DNA from: Chloroflexus aurantiacus J-10-fl
GTDB lineage: Bacteria; Chloroflexota; Chloroflexia; Chloroflexales; Chloroflexaceae
Assembly (NCBI RefSeq): GCF_000018865.1
Contig: NC_010175.1
Location: 1,674,001-1,738,000 of the forward strand
DNA: 64,000 nucleotides
Direction: 5' to 3'
Shown piece after piece: positions 17,207 to 26,187 of the stretch. The number at the start of each line of letters is the position of its first letter. The stretch's first letter is position 1. The position numbers were made by a program, and so were the translations under genes. Under the pieces are notes generated by a model. The model was not told the DNA's origin. It was given only the letters and a program-made list of their open reading frames with translations, and ran no database searches.

Positions 17207-19717
17207 TTAGACTACCGGCTCAAAGTTGGTTGGTTGATAGGTCAGACGGGCATCGAAATCAGCCAGTCGTCCGAGCCGTCGCAACCCGACCGCGCTCCCT
17301 TTGTAGTACGGAATAATCACTTCTGGATCAACGTAGGGTGTGGTTAGACTGTTGGCCGTCGAGCGTGGGTGGGCAAACAGCATGAAGATCAAACCGGGTT
17401 TAACACTATTGCTCACAACGGCATATGCGGTCGTCTCACCATAGTCGTTATACAGTTGAACAATATCGCCGGGCTGGATACCTTCTCGTTGGGCATCTTG
17501 CGGGTTGATCTCAATATAGGATAGTGGTACCCGTTCGGCGTGGAATGGGATGTTAAGATCGTTGTAGAAGGTCTGCCAGTTGTTGTTGCGCCCATTAGTC
17601 AGGAAGTACGGATATTTGTTGATCTGCTCCTGCACAATGGCCGGGAAACCGGGCCACGGCGTGGGTAGCATCTTGGCCTTACCGCTCTCGGTGTAGAATG
17701 GTTCGCCGTTCTCGAAATAACGCACCCGCCCCTGCGGTTGCCCATTGACAATCGTCACCGGTGTTTGAATACCGTTATTGCCTGCAGCCTTGAGGAAGGC
17801 GTAATCCACTCCCTTGTACCGTTCGGTACTGGCCTTCACACCATCGGCGAACGATTGACCACCCTCCAGGAAGACCTCTTCAGCCGTCTGCCATTCAAAG
17901 CCGCTGAAGCGCTGGGCAATGTCGGCGTTACCATCAGCCTGCGCGAGCGCCTTAATCCGCTGTGCCAGCATACCGAAAATCTTCCAGTCTGGCTCAGCAA
18001 TGCCCGGCGGATCCATAAATTTCTCGTACAGACGCAAGCGACGCTCACCGTTGATCGAGGTAATGGGGCTTTCACCCCAGGCTGCTGCCGGAAAGACAAC
18101 ATGCGCATATCTGGCCGTCTCAATGGGATAGATATCTTGCACAATGATGAACAGGCCACCCTGACTGATTGCATCAAGTATCGCTTGCGCTTTCGTTGCA
18201 TTATCTGCACCAAAGCTGGCATCGATTGCATCGCGAACCAGCTTACCACGGGTCTGCAACGTCTCGCGCATGCGCTGCGCATTGAGCGTCGTTACCGCCG
18301 GATTGCAACCGACAACGTAGAACACATTCCCCTGCCCCTGGCTCAGCAGGTCATCGATGTAGGGTGCCGGACGCGGACCGGGATAGCCGGGGCGCACATA
18401 ACCCTCTTGGTGCCCACCCAGACGACCACAGCCGGTGCCGGGCTTACCAAAGTTACCGGTCAGCAAAGCAAGGTTGACAATGCTGCCGATATTCTGGTAA
18501 TTCTTCATGCCCCAGATGACACCCTTTTCGTAGAGGAAGATGGATCGTGGTCGGCTACCATCACTCTTCGTCTCGGCGATCCAGCTTGCCGCCTGCTCGA
18601 TCTGCGCCCGCGACAGACCGGTAATCTGCTCAGCTTCAGCCAGCACCTCATCAAGGCTCTTCCCAATCTGAAGGCTCTGCTCAAGGAAGGGCTGTACCGT
18701 CTCGGCTTCAACCCGATTGGCGACAAAATCTTTGTCATGCCATCCACGCTCGTACACCACCCGCGCAATCGCATTCGCCAGCGCAATATCCGTACCGGGG
18801 TTGAGCTGCAAATGGAGTACCCGATCCTTGCCGGCAGCCCGTTCGCTCACCACAACGGTCGCCGTGCGCCGTGGGTCGATCACAATGATGCGACCAGGGC
18901 CAACCTGCTCGCCGGGCCGGGCATCCTGCTTGGCTTTGACCGTGGTGCCTTGCAGGTTGGGCAGCATGTGTACCAGATAGAAGTTGGTCTGGGTCTCGTA
19001 AGAATTCGCTCCCCAGAGCACAATCGTATCGGATAGTTCGGCATCAACGTAGGCAAAGTTCAGCTCAGGTACACCCATATCACGCGAGGCGTGTACCTCG
19101 GAATTGTAGGCCGGTCGGTTGTGGATCGAACAGTTGATCGTCTGTACCGCATTAAAGAAGAACTTGCCAACGGCCCAGTTATTCTCGAAACCGCCACCAC
19201 CACCACCGTGATCGAAAATCTTCATGAAGATAGAGTTATTCCCATCGCGCAGAATACTGCCATAGATCACCCGCGCCGCCAGATCAATGGCGTCGTCCCA
19301 GGTCGTTGGCGACTGCTCGGTTGCCCGATACACCAGCGGATGGGTCAGGCGCACGTGAGTCGGGCCATCTGGCCGGTACAGACTGGAACCGAGCGTACCA
19401 CCACGCCCGGAGTGATGACCTTTGTTGACCACACATTCCTTATCGGGCACAATCGCAATGTGGAAGCGGCGACCATCCCGCTCGGTGATCACCGTATGGT
19501 GATCCGGAGCAATCCAATCACCACTTAACGGTGCTACTTGCTTTGTAAAATCTACCCCCAACGCATTTTGATCAGGCAACAAGCCACCTGACCGTCCCTC
19601 TGGCCACTTGTAGACGTGATAGCCACAACCGACAATGCAGTAGTGGCATACCGTTTGATATTTTTCGGCATCAACCGGTGGTAAGACCATGCGATCTGCC
19701 GGACGATACACTGGCAT
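17207..19717 (-). CDS. aioA: Arsenite oxidase large (molybdopterin) subunit
   Basis: 836 residues, the usual length. Oxidises arsenite to arsenate with a bis-molybdopterin guanine dinucleotide cofactor; electrons pass via a [3Fe-4S] cluster to the Rieske subunit. The cluster ligands are C24-x2-C27-x3-C31 (TVCHYCIVGCGYHVYKW), the spacing characteristic of AioA. Other family segments are VVNKGHHSGRGGTLG, SIFMKIFDHGGGGGGFENNW, FYLVHMLPNLQGTTVKAK and GCGRLGGHQEGYVRPGYPG. There is no signal peptide, as expected if it is exported with the Tat-bearing Rieske partner. It follows aioB by 11 bases, with AGGAGG upstream of its ATG. No aioXSR regulators are seen; the flanking NarL-type kinase and regulator may take that role. 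Confidence 0.95.
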   Translation of the reverse strand: MPVYRPADRMVLPPVDAEKYQTVCHYCIVGCGYHVYKWPEGRSGGLLPDQNALGVDFTKQVAPLSGDWIAPDHHTVITERDGRRFHIAIVPDKECVVNKGHHSGRGGTLGSSLYRPDGPTHVRLTHPLVYRATEQSPTTWDDAIDLAARVIYGSILRDGNNSIFMKIFDHGGGGGGFENNWAVGKFFFNAVQTINCSIHNRPAYNSEVHASRDMGVPELNFAYVDAELSDTIVLWGANSYETQTNFYLVHMLPNLQGTTVKAKQDARPGEQVGPGRIIVIDPRRTATVVVSERAAGKDRVLHLQLNPGTDIALANAIARVVYERGWHDKDFVANRVEAETVQPFLEQSLQIGKSLDEVLAEAEQITGLSRAQIEQAASWIAETKSDGSRPRSIFLYEKGVIWGMKNYQNIGSIVNLALLTGNFGKPGTGCGRLGGHQEGYVRPGYPGPRPAPYIDDLLSQGQGNVFYVVGCNPAVTTLNAQRMRETLQTRGKLVRDAIDASFGADNATKAQAILDAISQGGLFIIVQDIYPIETARYAHVVFPAAAWGESPITSINGERRLRLYEKFMDPPGIAEPDWKIFGMLAQRIKALAQADGNADIAQRFSGFEWQTAEEVFLEGGQSFADGVKASTERYKGVDYAFLKAAGNNGIQTPVTIVNGQPQGRVRYFENGEPFYTESGKAKMLPTPWPGFPAIVQEQINKYPYFLTNGRNNNWQTFYNDLNIPFHAERVPLSYIEINPQDAQREGIQPGDIVQLYNDYGETTAYAVVSNSVKPGLIFMLFAHPRSTANSLTTPYVDPEVIIPYYKGSAVGLRRLGRLADFDARLTYQPTNFEPVV

Positions 19718-19728
19718 AGTGGTTCCTC

Positions 19729-20382
19729 CTACAGCTCTGTCAGGCTCAGATTATGCGGACGCCCATAGATCAGACCTTGCGCCCCTACAGCGTAGATATC
19801 CTGACCTTCGACTTCCAGGACGATCCGGGGTAGATGCTGCGTCGCCGGACCACTAATCAGCATGGCATCAGCGGCAGCATCGAAATGGCTGTAGTGACAG
19901 GGACAAACAAAGATCTTTGTCGCGGGATCGTAAGTCATCGGACAGCCCATATGGGTGCACAACCCGCTATAGGCAACAATATCCCCATCTGGCCCAACAC
20001 CACCGGGAACTTTCTTGCCAATCTTCAATATCTGAATGGGGGAAAACTGATCGGGATAACTGGCACCAAAAGCACCACTTTGCAGATCGTTAAGAGTTGC
20101 AACTTTGATCCGCGGATAGGGCAGAACCTCACTAATCAGCGGCACTTCCACCGTCTCGGTGACCACAACCGGCGACGGTGCCGGAGCTGCGGTTGGCGCC
20201 GGAGCCTGCGGCGCTGCGGTCGGTGGTACAGCCGTCGGTGCCGGAGGTTGAGCCGCACAGGCTGCCAGCACTGCCGCCGCACCACTGATCGAGCTGAGCT
20301 TGAGAAAACTACGCCGATCTAGCCGGGGCTTCGGGCTACGCGCAGCCTCCTCTTCCGACGGGCTGATCTCTCGATCTTCCAT
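19729..20382 (-). CDS. aioB: Arsenite oxidase small (Rieske) subunit, Tat-exported lipoprotein
   Basis: 217 residues. A twin-arginine signal (DRRSFLKLS, RR at 23-24) runs into a lipobox-like LAAC (C42), so the subunit is probably membrane-tethered; a Pro/Ala/Thr linker follows. The Rieske [2Fe-2S] ligands are in CTHMGCPM and CPCHYSHFD, each with the extra Cys able to form the stabilising disulfide. It transfers electrons from AioA to the respiratory or photosynthetic chain. First gene of the aioBA operon; GGAGGGAGG lies just upstream of the ATG. The lipobox replaces the simple cleavable or anchor signal of proteobacterial AioB, matching a single-membrane cell plan. Confidence 0.95.
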   Translation of the reverse strand: MEDREISPSEEEAARSPKPRLDRRSFLKLSSISGAAAVLAACAAQPPAPTAVPPTAAPQAPAPTAAPAPSPVVVTETVEVPLISEVLPYPRIKVATLNDLQSGAFGASYPDQFSPIQILKIGKKVPGGVGPDGDIVAYSGLCTHMGCPMTYDPATKIFVCPCHYSHFDAAADAMLISGPATQHLPRIVLEVEGQDIYAVGAQGLIYGRPHNLSLTEL

Positions 20383-20425
20383 AGACCTCCCTCCACGTCA
20401 TTGTATGACATCTGATAGCTGCTGG

Positions 20426-20438
20426 ATACTGTTAGTAT
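20426..20438. promoter_or_regulatory. Short inverted repeat upstream of aioBA
   Basis: ATACTGTTAGTAT: 5-bp arms with a 3-base spacer, 44-56 bases upstream of the aioB start. It overlaps the most promoter-like stretch on the minus strand (TTGACC followed by TATACT, too close to be a -35/-10 pair). A candidate operator only. Confidence 0.3.
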
Positions 20439-20842
20439 AGGTCAACGATCTCAAAGAGGAGAAGATCCAAAGGGGTCAGAGTGATGATCCGAACAGGTCA
20501 AATTACAACGCAATCATCTATCTGAATGAACAGTCAAACTATTGCGCAGCCATCTCAGGGCATGATTCTTGCGATGGGTGGCAACGATTGCCCATATTCA
20601 GATAGCACTCGCGTGCGGCAAATCCGGTCTATTCAATTGTTGGGATGTTGGTTGTTGTATGGAGAATAAACGAGGTTTCATTCATATCCTGCTATCAGCC
20701 GCTCTAGCATGCCCATGCCACTCCCAACGGTGGCCGCCACAACGAGAGAGATTCTGGCGGGCGAATCTACACCTGTCGCCGATCACGCACACCATGCGGC
20801 ACACGGATGACAACTGCCTGTGAGTTTCACGAGACAACAATG
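20439..20842. other. Non-coding upstream region of aioBA
   Basis: About 400 bases with only short open frames and no recognisable protein. I see no riboswitch or terminator. It ends where the first MITE-like copy begins. Confidence 0.4.
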
Positions 20843-21188
20843 CAGAACTTATTTCATTCAAAGCTGAGCTGTTGTGCTACCTGACCATCGCCCAGGCGCA
20901 GGCACGCTTGCCAATCAACAACAACAACCTACCACTCCTGGCCCGTTGGCAGAGCACAACTCCGGTCGTGCCATCAACTCACTGCATTGATTGACTTGCC
21001 GGCTCGTCATGCGCGTGTCGCGAAGTTTGGAGTGCGGCAGCCATGCTGTCGCAAGCAGCCGTGCTCACGACCCAGCGCGTGGCATACCGTTGACCATGCT
21101 GGTCACGGGAATGCTTATCGTTACGATCATAGAGTCGATCAGGAATGAATGAGACAACTTCGCGTAAATGTTTTTGCAATAGGGTCTA
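20843..21188. repeat. MITE-like repeat, copy 1 of a tandem pair
   Basis: The left end reads CAGAACTTATTTCATTC and the right end GCAATAGGGTCTA, poor inverted repeats of the family. The interior carries the shared GTGCGGCAGCCATGCTGTCGC segment. It is repeated directly 337 bases further on with very few changes. No coding capacity. Confidence 0.7.
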
Positions 21189-21524
21189 GCACTTACAACG
21201 CTGAGCTGTTGTGCTACCTGACCATCACCCAGGCGCAGGCACGCTTGCCAATCAACAACAACAACCTACCACTCCTGGCCCGTTGGCAGAGCACAACTCC
21301 GGTCGTGCCATCAACTCACTGCATTGATTGCCTTGCCGGCTCGTCATGCGCGTGTCGCGAAGTTTGGAGTGCGGCAGCCATGCTGCCGCAAGCAGCCGTG
21401 CTCACGACCCAGTGCGTGGCATACCGTTGACCATGCTGGTCACAGGAATTCGGTGTGTACTCGTCACGATCACGGCGTTTGTCAGGAATGAATGAGATAA
21501 CTTCCAGTAAACCGGATTGATCTA
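21189..21524. repeat. MITE-like repeat, copy 2 of a tandem pair
   Basis: Nearly identical to the preceding copy from GCTGAGCTGTTGTGCTACC (21200; first copy 20863) through GACCATGCTGGTCAC, after which the two diverge before a shared AATGAATGAGA end. It lies immediately downstream of the response regulator stop. Confidence 0.7.
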
Positions 21525-21531
21525 ACATCCT

Positions 21532-22167
21532 CTAAATCCAACCACGCCGCACTGCCTCTGCCACCAGTTGCGTCCGATTACGCACACCGAGGAGTTTGAT
21601 CAGATCCTGAATCCGGCGCTTGACCGTCACCTCACTCATATGCAGCATAGCCCCAATCTCTAAGGTGGTAGCGCCATCCGCCAGGGCTTTCAGCAGGCGC
21701 AACGCACTCTCATCATCGGCCAACGCCTGACGCAACCGCTCGCGCTGAAGTTCAGCCACGTTTGTAAACAGTACACCCACCAGATTCGGCGAGATGACAT
21801 ATTCGCCGTTAGCGATGGCCCGAATCGCATCAAGAATGGCCGTGTAGGCACTCTGCTTGAGGAGAAAGCCACGTGCCCCGGCTTCGATTGCCGCAATCAC
21901 ATAGTCAGGTTCGTTGTAGCTGGAAAGCACCAGACACGATGGTGCAGGTGTAAGCGCCTGAGCCTGTCGTAACACCCCCAGCCCATCAAGACCCGGCATC
22001 CGGAGATCGATCACCACCACATCAGGCTTCAAGGTGGTGATGGACGAAATCACTTTGGTACCGTCATCGGCTTCCCCGACCAGCGTCATATCAGGCTGAT
22101 GCTGGATCAGACTCCGCAAACCTTCACGCACAATCGGGTGGTCATCAACAATGAAGACCCGGATCAC
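21532..22167 (-). CDS. NarL/FixJ-family response regulator
   Basis: About 211 residues from GTG. The receiver domain has the acidic pair VDDHP, the phospho-acceptor Asp in VVVIDLRMPGLDG (near residue 53) and the Lys in FLLKQSAYTAIL. A LuxR-type helix-turn-helix follows (LADGATTLEIGAMLHMSEVTVKRRIQDLIKLLGVRNRT). AGGAG stands 6 bases before the GTG; a TTG two codons earlier is the alternative. It is the likely partner of the NarL-type kinase at 14664-15974; the aioBA operon lies between them, which suggests but does not prove control of arsenite oxidation. Confidence 0.9.
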   Translation of the reverse strand: MIRVFIVDDHPIVREGLRSLIQHQPDMTLVGEADDGTKVISSITTLKPDVVVIDLRMPGLDGLGVLRQAQALTPAPSCLVLSSYNEPDYVIAAIEAGARGFLLKQSAYTAILDAIRAIANGEYVISPNLVGVLFTNVAELQRERLRQALADDESALRLLKALADGATTLEIGAMLHMSEVTVKRRIQDLIKLLGVRNRTQLVAEAVRRGWI

Positions 22168-22453
22168 GGCCAACTCCTCTCACATCGTGACCTGTGAATA
22201 TCAGTTCGACCTGACAAGGCTTCGTTGCCTATCGTTGAGCATCCCGATTTTGTCATAGTAATCAGGAAGCCAGGCATTTTATGAATATATACCATCACGT
22301 TATGTTTATTATAGATGAAGATCATACCACACATACACTGCACTTCATCCAAACAATTCCCTTCAGTGCCGATCCGCAAAACTCTATGGGAGATGGTGAA
22401 GACGCTATGTTTGCCCGCTCGTCACGCATGTCACATCTGGTATCGGCGATTCA

Positions 22454-22481
22454 GTAGGGGCGACGCATGCGTCGCCCCTAC
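22454..22481. repeat. 28-bp perfect palindrome, REP-like
   Basis: Arms GTAGGGGCGACGCA and its exact complement; followed by CGGCGTCCAGAGATGCATCG, which is also found after the palindrome at 22877. GTAGGGGC...GCCCCTAC is the common theme of a dispersed family in this window. Confidence 0.8.
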
Positions 22482-22876
22482 CGGCGTCCAGAGATGCATC
22501 GTTAATCAACCCGATGAGTAATGTCAGGAGTGACCCACAGTATCGATGTGACGTCATCAAAGATCAGACGTGCCATCTACCGTCACCCTCACACCACGCC
22601 CTCAAGCACGCTATCGTGGTACGCAAGTGCAGCATCTCCTGGGAGCGCGAGCCTCCGGCTCGCTCCCCACCTGCACCAGCACACTGTCCCTGCTGCCAAC
22701 AGAGTATCGCCACCCTACCCCAGAGGTTCCCGCCCCCAGCGGGAGCGGGTTTCGTGTTGGCAACAGCACCACCGTCACCCCCTCGCCATTCACCACGCCG
22801 GTGCTGCCCCTGCGCACAACTGCACGCAAACCAGTTCATCCGCCTCTGCCACCAAAAAGGGCATCGTTCAGGAAAA

Positions 22877-22904
22877 GTAGGGGCACGGCATGCCGTGCCC
22901 CTAC
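22877..22904. repeat. 28-bp perfect palindrome, REP-like
   Basis: Arms GTAGGGGCACGGCA and its complement; followed by CGGCGCCCAGGGATGCATCG, matching the unit at 22454 outside the palindrome core. Confidence 0.8.
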
Positions 22905-23261
22905 CGGCGCCCAGGGATGCATCGTTCAGGTGCAGCATCATGCAGGTGGCCGGGTGTCATAACTTCTATTCCACCAGCGACTCACCAGTGGTACACCCGG
23001 CAGTCCGCCCACACGGTTCTGAACACCTGAATGACACACTGTGTCAATCAAGATATGACCCGATGCGTCGCCTTGCCAAATCGGTTGTTAATCTACCGCG
23101 CAGAACTGGTTGTATCTCCAGAAACAATCTGCTATGCTCAAAGTGGCACGAGGGTGTGCTACCCACTGCCTGCTGTGCCGTCAATGACCACCTGAACATA
23201 GACGGCCCTGTACGCCCGTTGCGAATAGACATTTCACGGCAATGGGCAAGGAGCAATTACT

Positions 23262-25982
23262 ATGACCCTATCCACCTCTAAACAAGACCCGGCTCAACCA
23301 CGCTGGCATGCACTCGAACTAACTGATGTTTTTACCCATCTGAACAGCTCACCCACCGGTTTGACGCCGGATGAGGCAGCAAAACGCCTGTCGATCTACG
23401 GCCCAAACGAGTTACAGGCAGCAGCGCGCGTCTCACCATGGACATTGCTACTCAACCAGTTTAAGAATGTCCTGATTATCATCCTCTTGATCGCTACCGG
23501 TCTGTCATTGTTGCTCGGTCACGGGATCGAATCAGTTGCCATTATCGTTATCGTGCTCTTTGCCGTATTGCTCGGTTTCATCCAGGAATACCGTGCCGAA
23601 CGGGCAATTGAAGCACTCCGCCGTATGGCTGCACCCAATGCGACTGTGTTACGTGATGGCATTGAGCAGTCTGTCCCCGCGCACACACTGGTGCCCGGCG
23701 ATGTTGTGCTATTACGCGCTGGAGATCGCGTTCCCGCCGATCTCCGCCTCATTGAAGCGCTGAATCTGCAAGTGGAAGAGGCAGCGCTCACCGGCGAGTC
23801 GGTGCCGGTTGAGAAGACTGCCGCCATCACCTTGCCCGCCGAAGCCCCGGTTGCCGAACGCAGGAATATGGTCTACGCCGGAACATCGATCAGTTATGGT
23901 CGTGGTCGGGGAGTGGTGGTAGCCACCGGTATGCAGACCGAGTTCGGGGTGATTGCCACGATGCTGCAAACGATTGAGACCGGGCGCACCCCCCTGCAAG
24001 ACAACCTCGACCGGGTTGGACATATCCTTGCCCGATCAGCCCTGGTCATTGTCGCTGTGATTACCTTGCTCGGCTTTTGGCGCGGCCAACCACCGGTCGA
24101 GATGATTATCTTCGGCATCGCACTCGCGGTTGCGGTCGTTCCTGAAGCATTACCGGCAGTGGTAACCATCTCACTGGCTATCGGCGTTCAGCGCATGGTG
24201 AAGCGTAATGCGTTAATGCGTCGGTTGCCGGCAGTCGAAACCCTCGGCAGCACCTCGGTCATTTGCACCGACAAAACCGGCACCCTGACCAAAGACGAGA
24301 TGACAGCGCGCCGGCTCTTTGTTGCCGGCCGCTGGTGGGACATTACCGGTTCTGGGTACGATCCGGTGGGCGAGTTTCGGTGCGATGATCGGACAACACC
24401 TGCTGATGAAGCTGTACGTCGGTTGCTCGAAGGTGCGGTGCTGGCATCCGATGCCCGCATTGTCTACCGCGAACAACGCTGGCATGCCCAGGGTGATCCA
24501 ACCGAAGCAGCCCTGGTCGTCGCCGCCATCAAGGCCGGCCTGGTTGTTGAGGAGGTCGTAAGTCGAGCACCGCGCATTGCTGAAATCCCCTTTTCGTCGG
24601 AAACGAAACGGATGATCACCCTCCATGAAGTCGAGGGCGAAAGAGTCGCTTACGCTAAAGGGGCCCCAGAGGTGATTGTCAGTGCCTGTAGTCATTGGCT
24701 AACCCCCAACGGCGTTGCCCCGTTGCAGCCTGAAGATCGCGACACCATATTGCAGGCCGCGCAGACTATGGCCAGTCGTGCCCTGCGTGTGCTGGCAGTT
24801 GCCACCAAAGCCACCGCCGATGTAGCCGATGCTGAACACGATCTGACTCTGCTCGGTCTGGTCGGCATGATCGATCCACCCCGTCCCGAAGCCAAAGCAG
24901 CCATTCAAACCTGTCAACAAGCCGGTATTCGGGTCGTCATGATTACCGGCGACCACCCGTTAACCGCCGCCGCCATTGCGCGTGAACTGGGTCTGCTCAC
25001 CCACGGGCGCGTAATAACCGGTGTCGAACTCGATACGTTGAGCGACGAAGAGTTTGCGCGTACTGTCGAGACTATCGATGTCTATGCCCGCGTCGCGCCA
25101 GTACACAAACTGCGCGTGGTGACGACCCTACAGCAAAAGGGATATGTGGTCGCGATGACCGGCGATGGCGTGAACGATGCACCTGCGCTGAAGAAGGCCG
25201 ACATCGGCATCGCCATGGGGATTACCGGTACCGATGTCACCAAAGAGGCAGCGGCCATGACCATCACCGACGACAATTTTGCGTCAATTGTGGCCGCTGT
25301 CGAAGAGGGACGACGCATTTTTGGCAATATCAAGAAGTACCTGATGTATCTGCTCTCGTCGAATATCGGCGAAATTACGCTGATGGCCGGGGCCACCTTC
25401 GCCGGCTTACCTCTCCCGCTGACAGCAGTACAAATCCTCTACGTCAACCTTGCCACCGATGGCCTGCCGGCCCTGGCATTAGCGGTTGATCCACCCGAAG
25501 ATGACTTAATGCGCCAACCACCGCGTGATCCTCGTCGGGGCATCTTTACCCGTCCGGTCGTTGGGTTAATGCTAGCCGGTGGTTTGTGGTCAGCATTGGT
25601 CAATATCAGCCTCTTCGTCTGGGCCTTGCAGAGTGGGCGCGGTCTCGCGGAAGCAATGACGATGACATTTGTCTCGCTCGTGTTGATCCAGTTTTTCAAG
25701 GCGTATAACTTCCGCTCAGATCACCTCTCCGTCTTCCATCGCCCCTTTGCCAATCGCTGGCTCAATCTGGCTATTCTCTGGGAGCTTATCTTACTGCTGG
25801 GTGTGGTCTATCTGCCATTCTTGCATGAACCATTTGGTACATTTCCACTCTCGCTGATCGATTGGGTAATCATCGGTGGTGTCGCTTTGACCATTGTCCC
25901 GGTGTTAGAGCTGGTCAAATGGGTGCTGCGGCATCGAGTGCCCGCTGTACCGGTTGTTGAAGGTGATAAGGCGGTGCAATGA
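23262..25982 (+). CDS. P-type cation-transporting ATPase (P2-type, probably Ca2+)
   Basis: 906 residues with the N-terminal cation-ATPase domain, actuator domain with TGES (AALTGESVPVEK), M4 motif VPEALPAVVTI, phosphorylation site D337 in CTDKTGTLTKDE, nucleotide-binding KGAPE (AYAKGAPEVIV), hinge MTGDGVNDAPALKKADIG and C-terminal transmembrane helices. The P-E-A-L-P motif and full-length C-terminal domain place it among P2-type pumps related to SERCA/PMR1; calcium as the substrate is likely but Mg2+ or Na+ cannot be excluded from sequence alone. AGGAG lies 8 bases before the ATG. It stands alone, without an evident partner. Confidence 0.9.
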   Translation: MTLSTSKQDPAQPRWHALELTDVFTHLNSSPTGLTPDEAAKRLSIYGPNELQAAARVSPWTLLLNQFKNVLIIILLIATGLSLLLGHGIESVAIIVIVLFAVLLGFIQEYRAERAIEALRRMAAPNATVLRDGIEQSVPAHTLVPGDVVLLRAGDRVPADLRLIEALNLQVEEAALTGESVPVEKTAAITLPAEAPVAERRNMVYAGTSISYGRGRGVVVATGMQTEFGVIATMLQTIETGRTPLQDNLDRVGHILARSALVIVAVITLLGFWRGQPPVEMIIFGIALAVAVVPEALPAVVTISLAIGVQRMVKRNALMRRLPAVETLGSTSVICTDKTGTLTKDEMTARRLFVAGRWWDITGSGYDPVGEFRCDDRTTPADEAVRRLLEGAVLASDARIVYREQRWHAQGDPTEAALVVAAIKAGLVVEEVVSRAPRIAEIPFSSETKRMITLHEVEGERVAYAKGAPEVIVSACSHWLTPNGVAPLQPEDRDTILQAAQTMASRALRVLAVATKATADVADAEHDLTLLGLVGMIDPPRPEAKAAIQTCQQAGIRVVMITGDHPLTAAAIARELGLLTHGRVITGVELDTLSDEEFARTVETIDVYARVAPVHKLRVVTTLQQKGYVVAMTGDGVNDAPALKKADIGIAMGITGTDVTKEAAAMTITDDNFASIVAAVEEGRRIFGNIKKYLMYLLSSNIGEITLMAGATFAGLPLPLTAVQILYVNLATDGLPALALAVDPPEDDLMRQPPRDPRRGIFTRPVVGLMLAGGLWSALVNISLFVWALQSGRGLAEAMTMTFVSLVLIQFFKAYNFRSDHLSVFHRPFANRWLNLAILWELILLLGVVYLPFLHEPFGTFPLSLIDWVIIGGVALTIVPVLELVKWVLRHRVPAVPVVEGDKAVQ

Positions 25983-26100
25983 CCCTGACATACGAGGGGA
26001 ACGAAACGGATGAGAAAGGGGGATGCCTGGGAGTTACATTGGTGGTAGCGAGCATGCCGTCGGCTCACCCCCGCGCTATCATCTACGATTACTGCTCTTC

Positions 26101-26129
26101 AGCGTGCGGAAGTGCAGCTTCCGCACGCT
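26101..26129. repeat. Palindromic hairpin downstream of the P-type ATPase
   Basis: 12-bp perfect arms AGCGTGCGGAAG / CTTCCGCACGCT with a 5-base loop. There is no T-run, so it is more like the dispersed GTGCGGAA...TTCCGCAC palindromes (also at 36773 and 62730) than a terminator. Confidence 0.7.
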
Positions 26130-26187
26130 ACAGATTGCCGGGTACAATCATTACGGTAGCACGCTCTGCATAGATCCTCAGAACAGC

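Larger units (their letters stand above)
22168..23261. other. Repeat-bearing intergenic region
   Basis: About 1.1 kb with no convincing gene although long open frames exist; their translations are low-complexity and do not look like proteins. It holds two perfect 28-bp palindromes (listed) and an imperfect one at about 22641-22667 (GGGAGCG...GGCTCGCTCCC). The first part is AT-rich (22240-22330). Confidence 0.6.

Noticed and set aside
17738-19036. 432-codon frame on the plus strand inside aioA
   Set aside because: Antisense shadow of the clearly identified arsenite oxidase subunit.
22514-23281. Open frame of 255 codons upstream of the P-type ATPase
   Set aside because: Runs through palindromic repeats, is Pro/His/Arg-rich without pattern and overlaps the ATPase start.
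26101-26129. Hairpin after the P-type ATPase as a terminator
   Set aside because: No T-run on either strand and the arm is shared with other intergenic palindromes.
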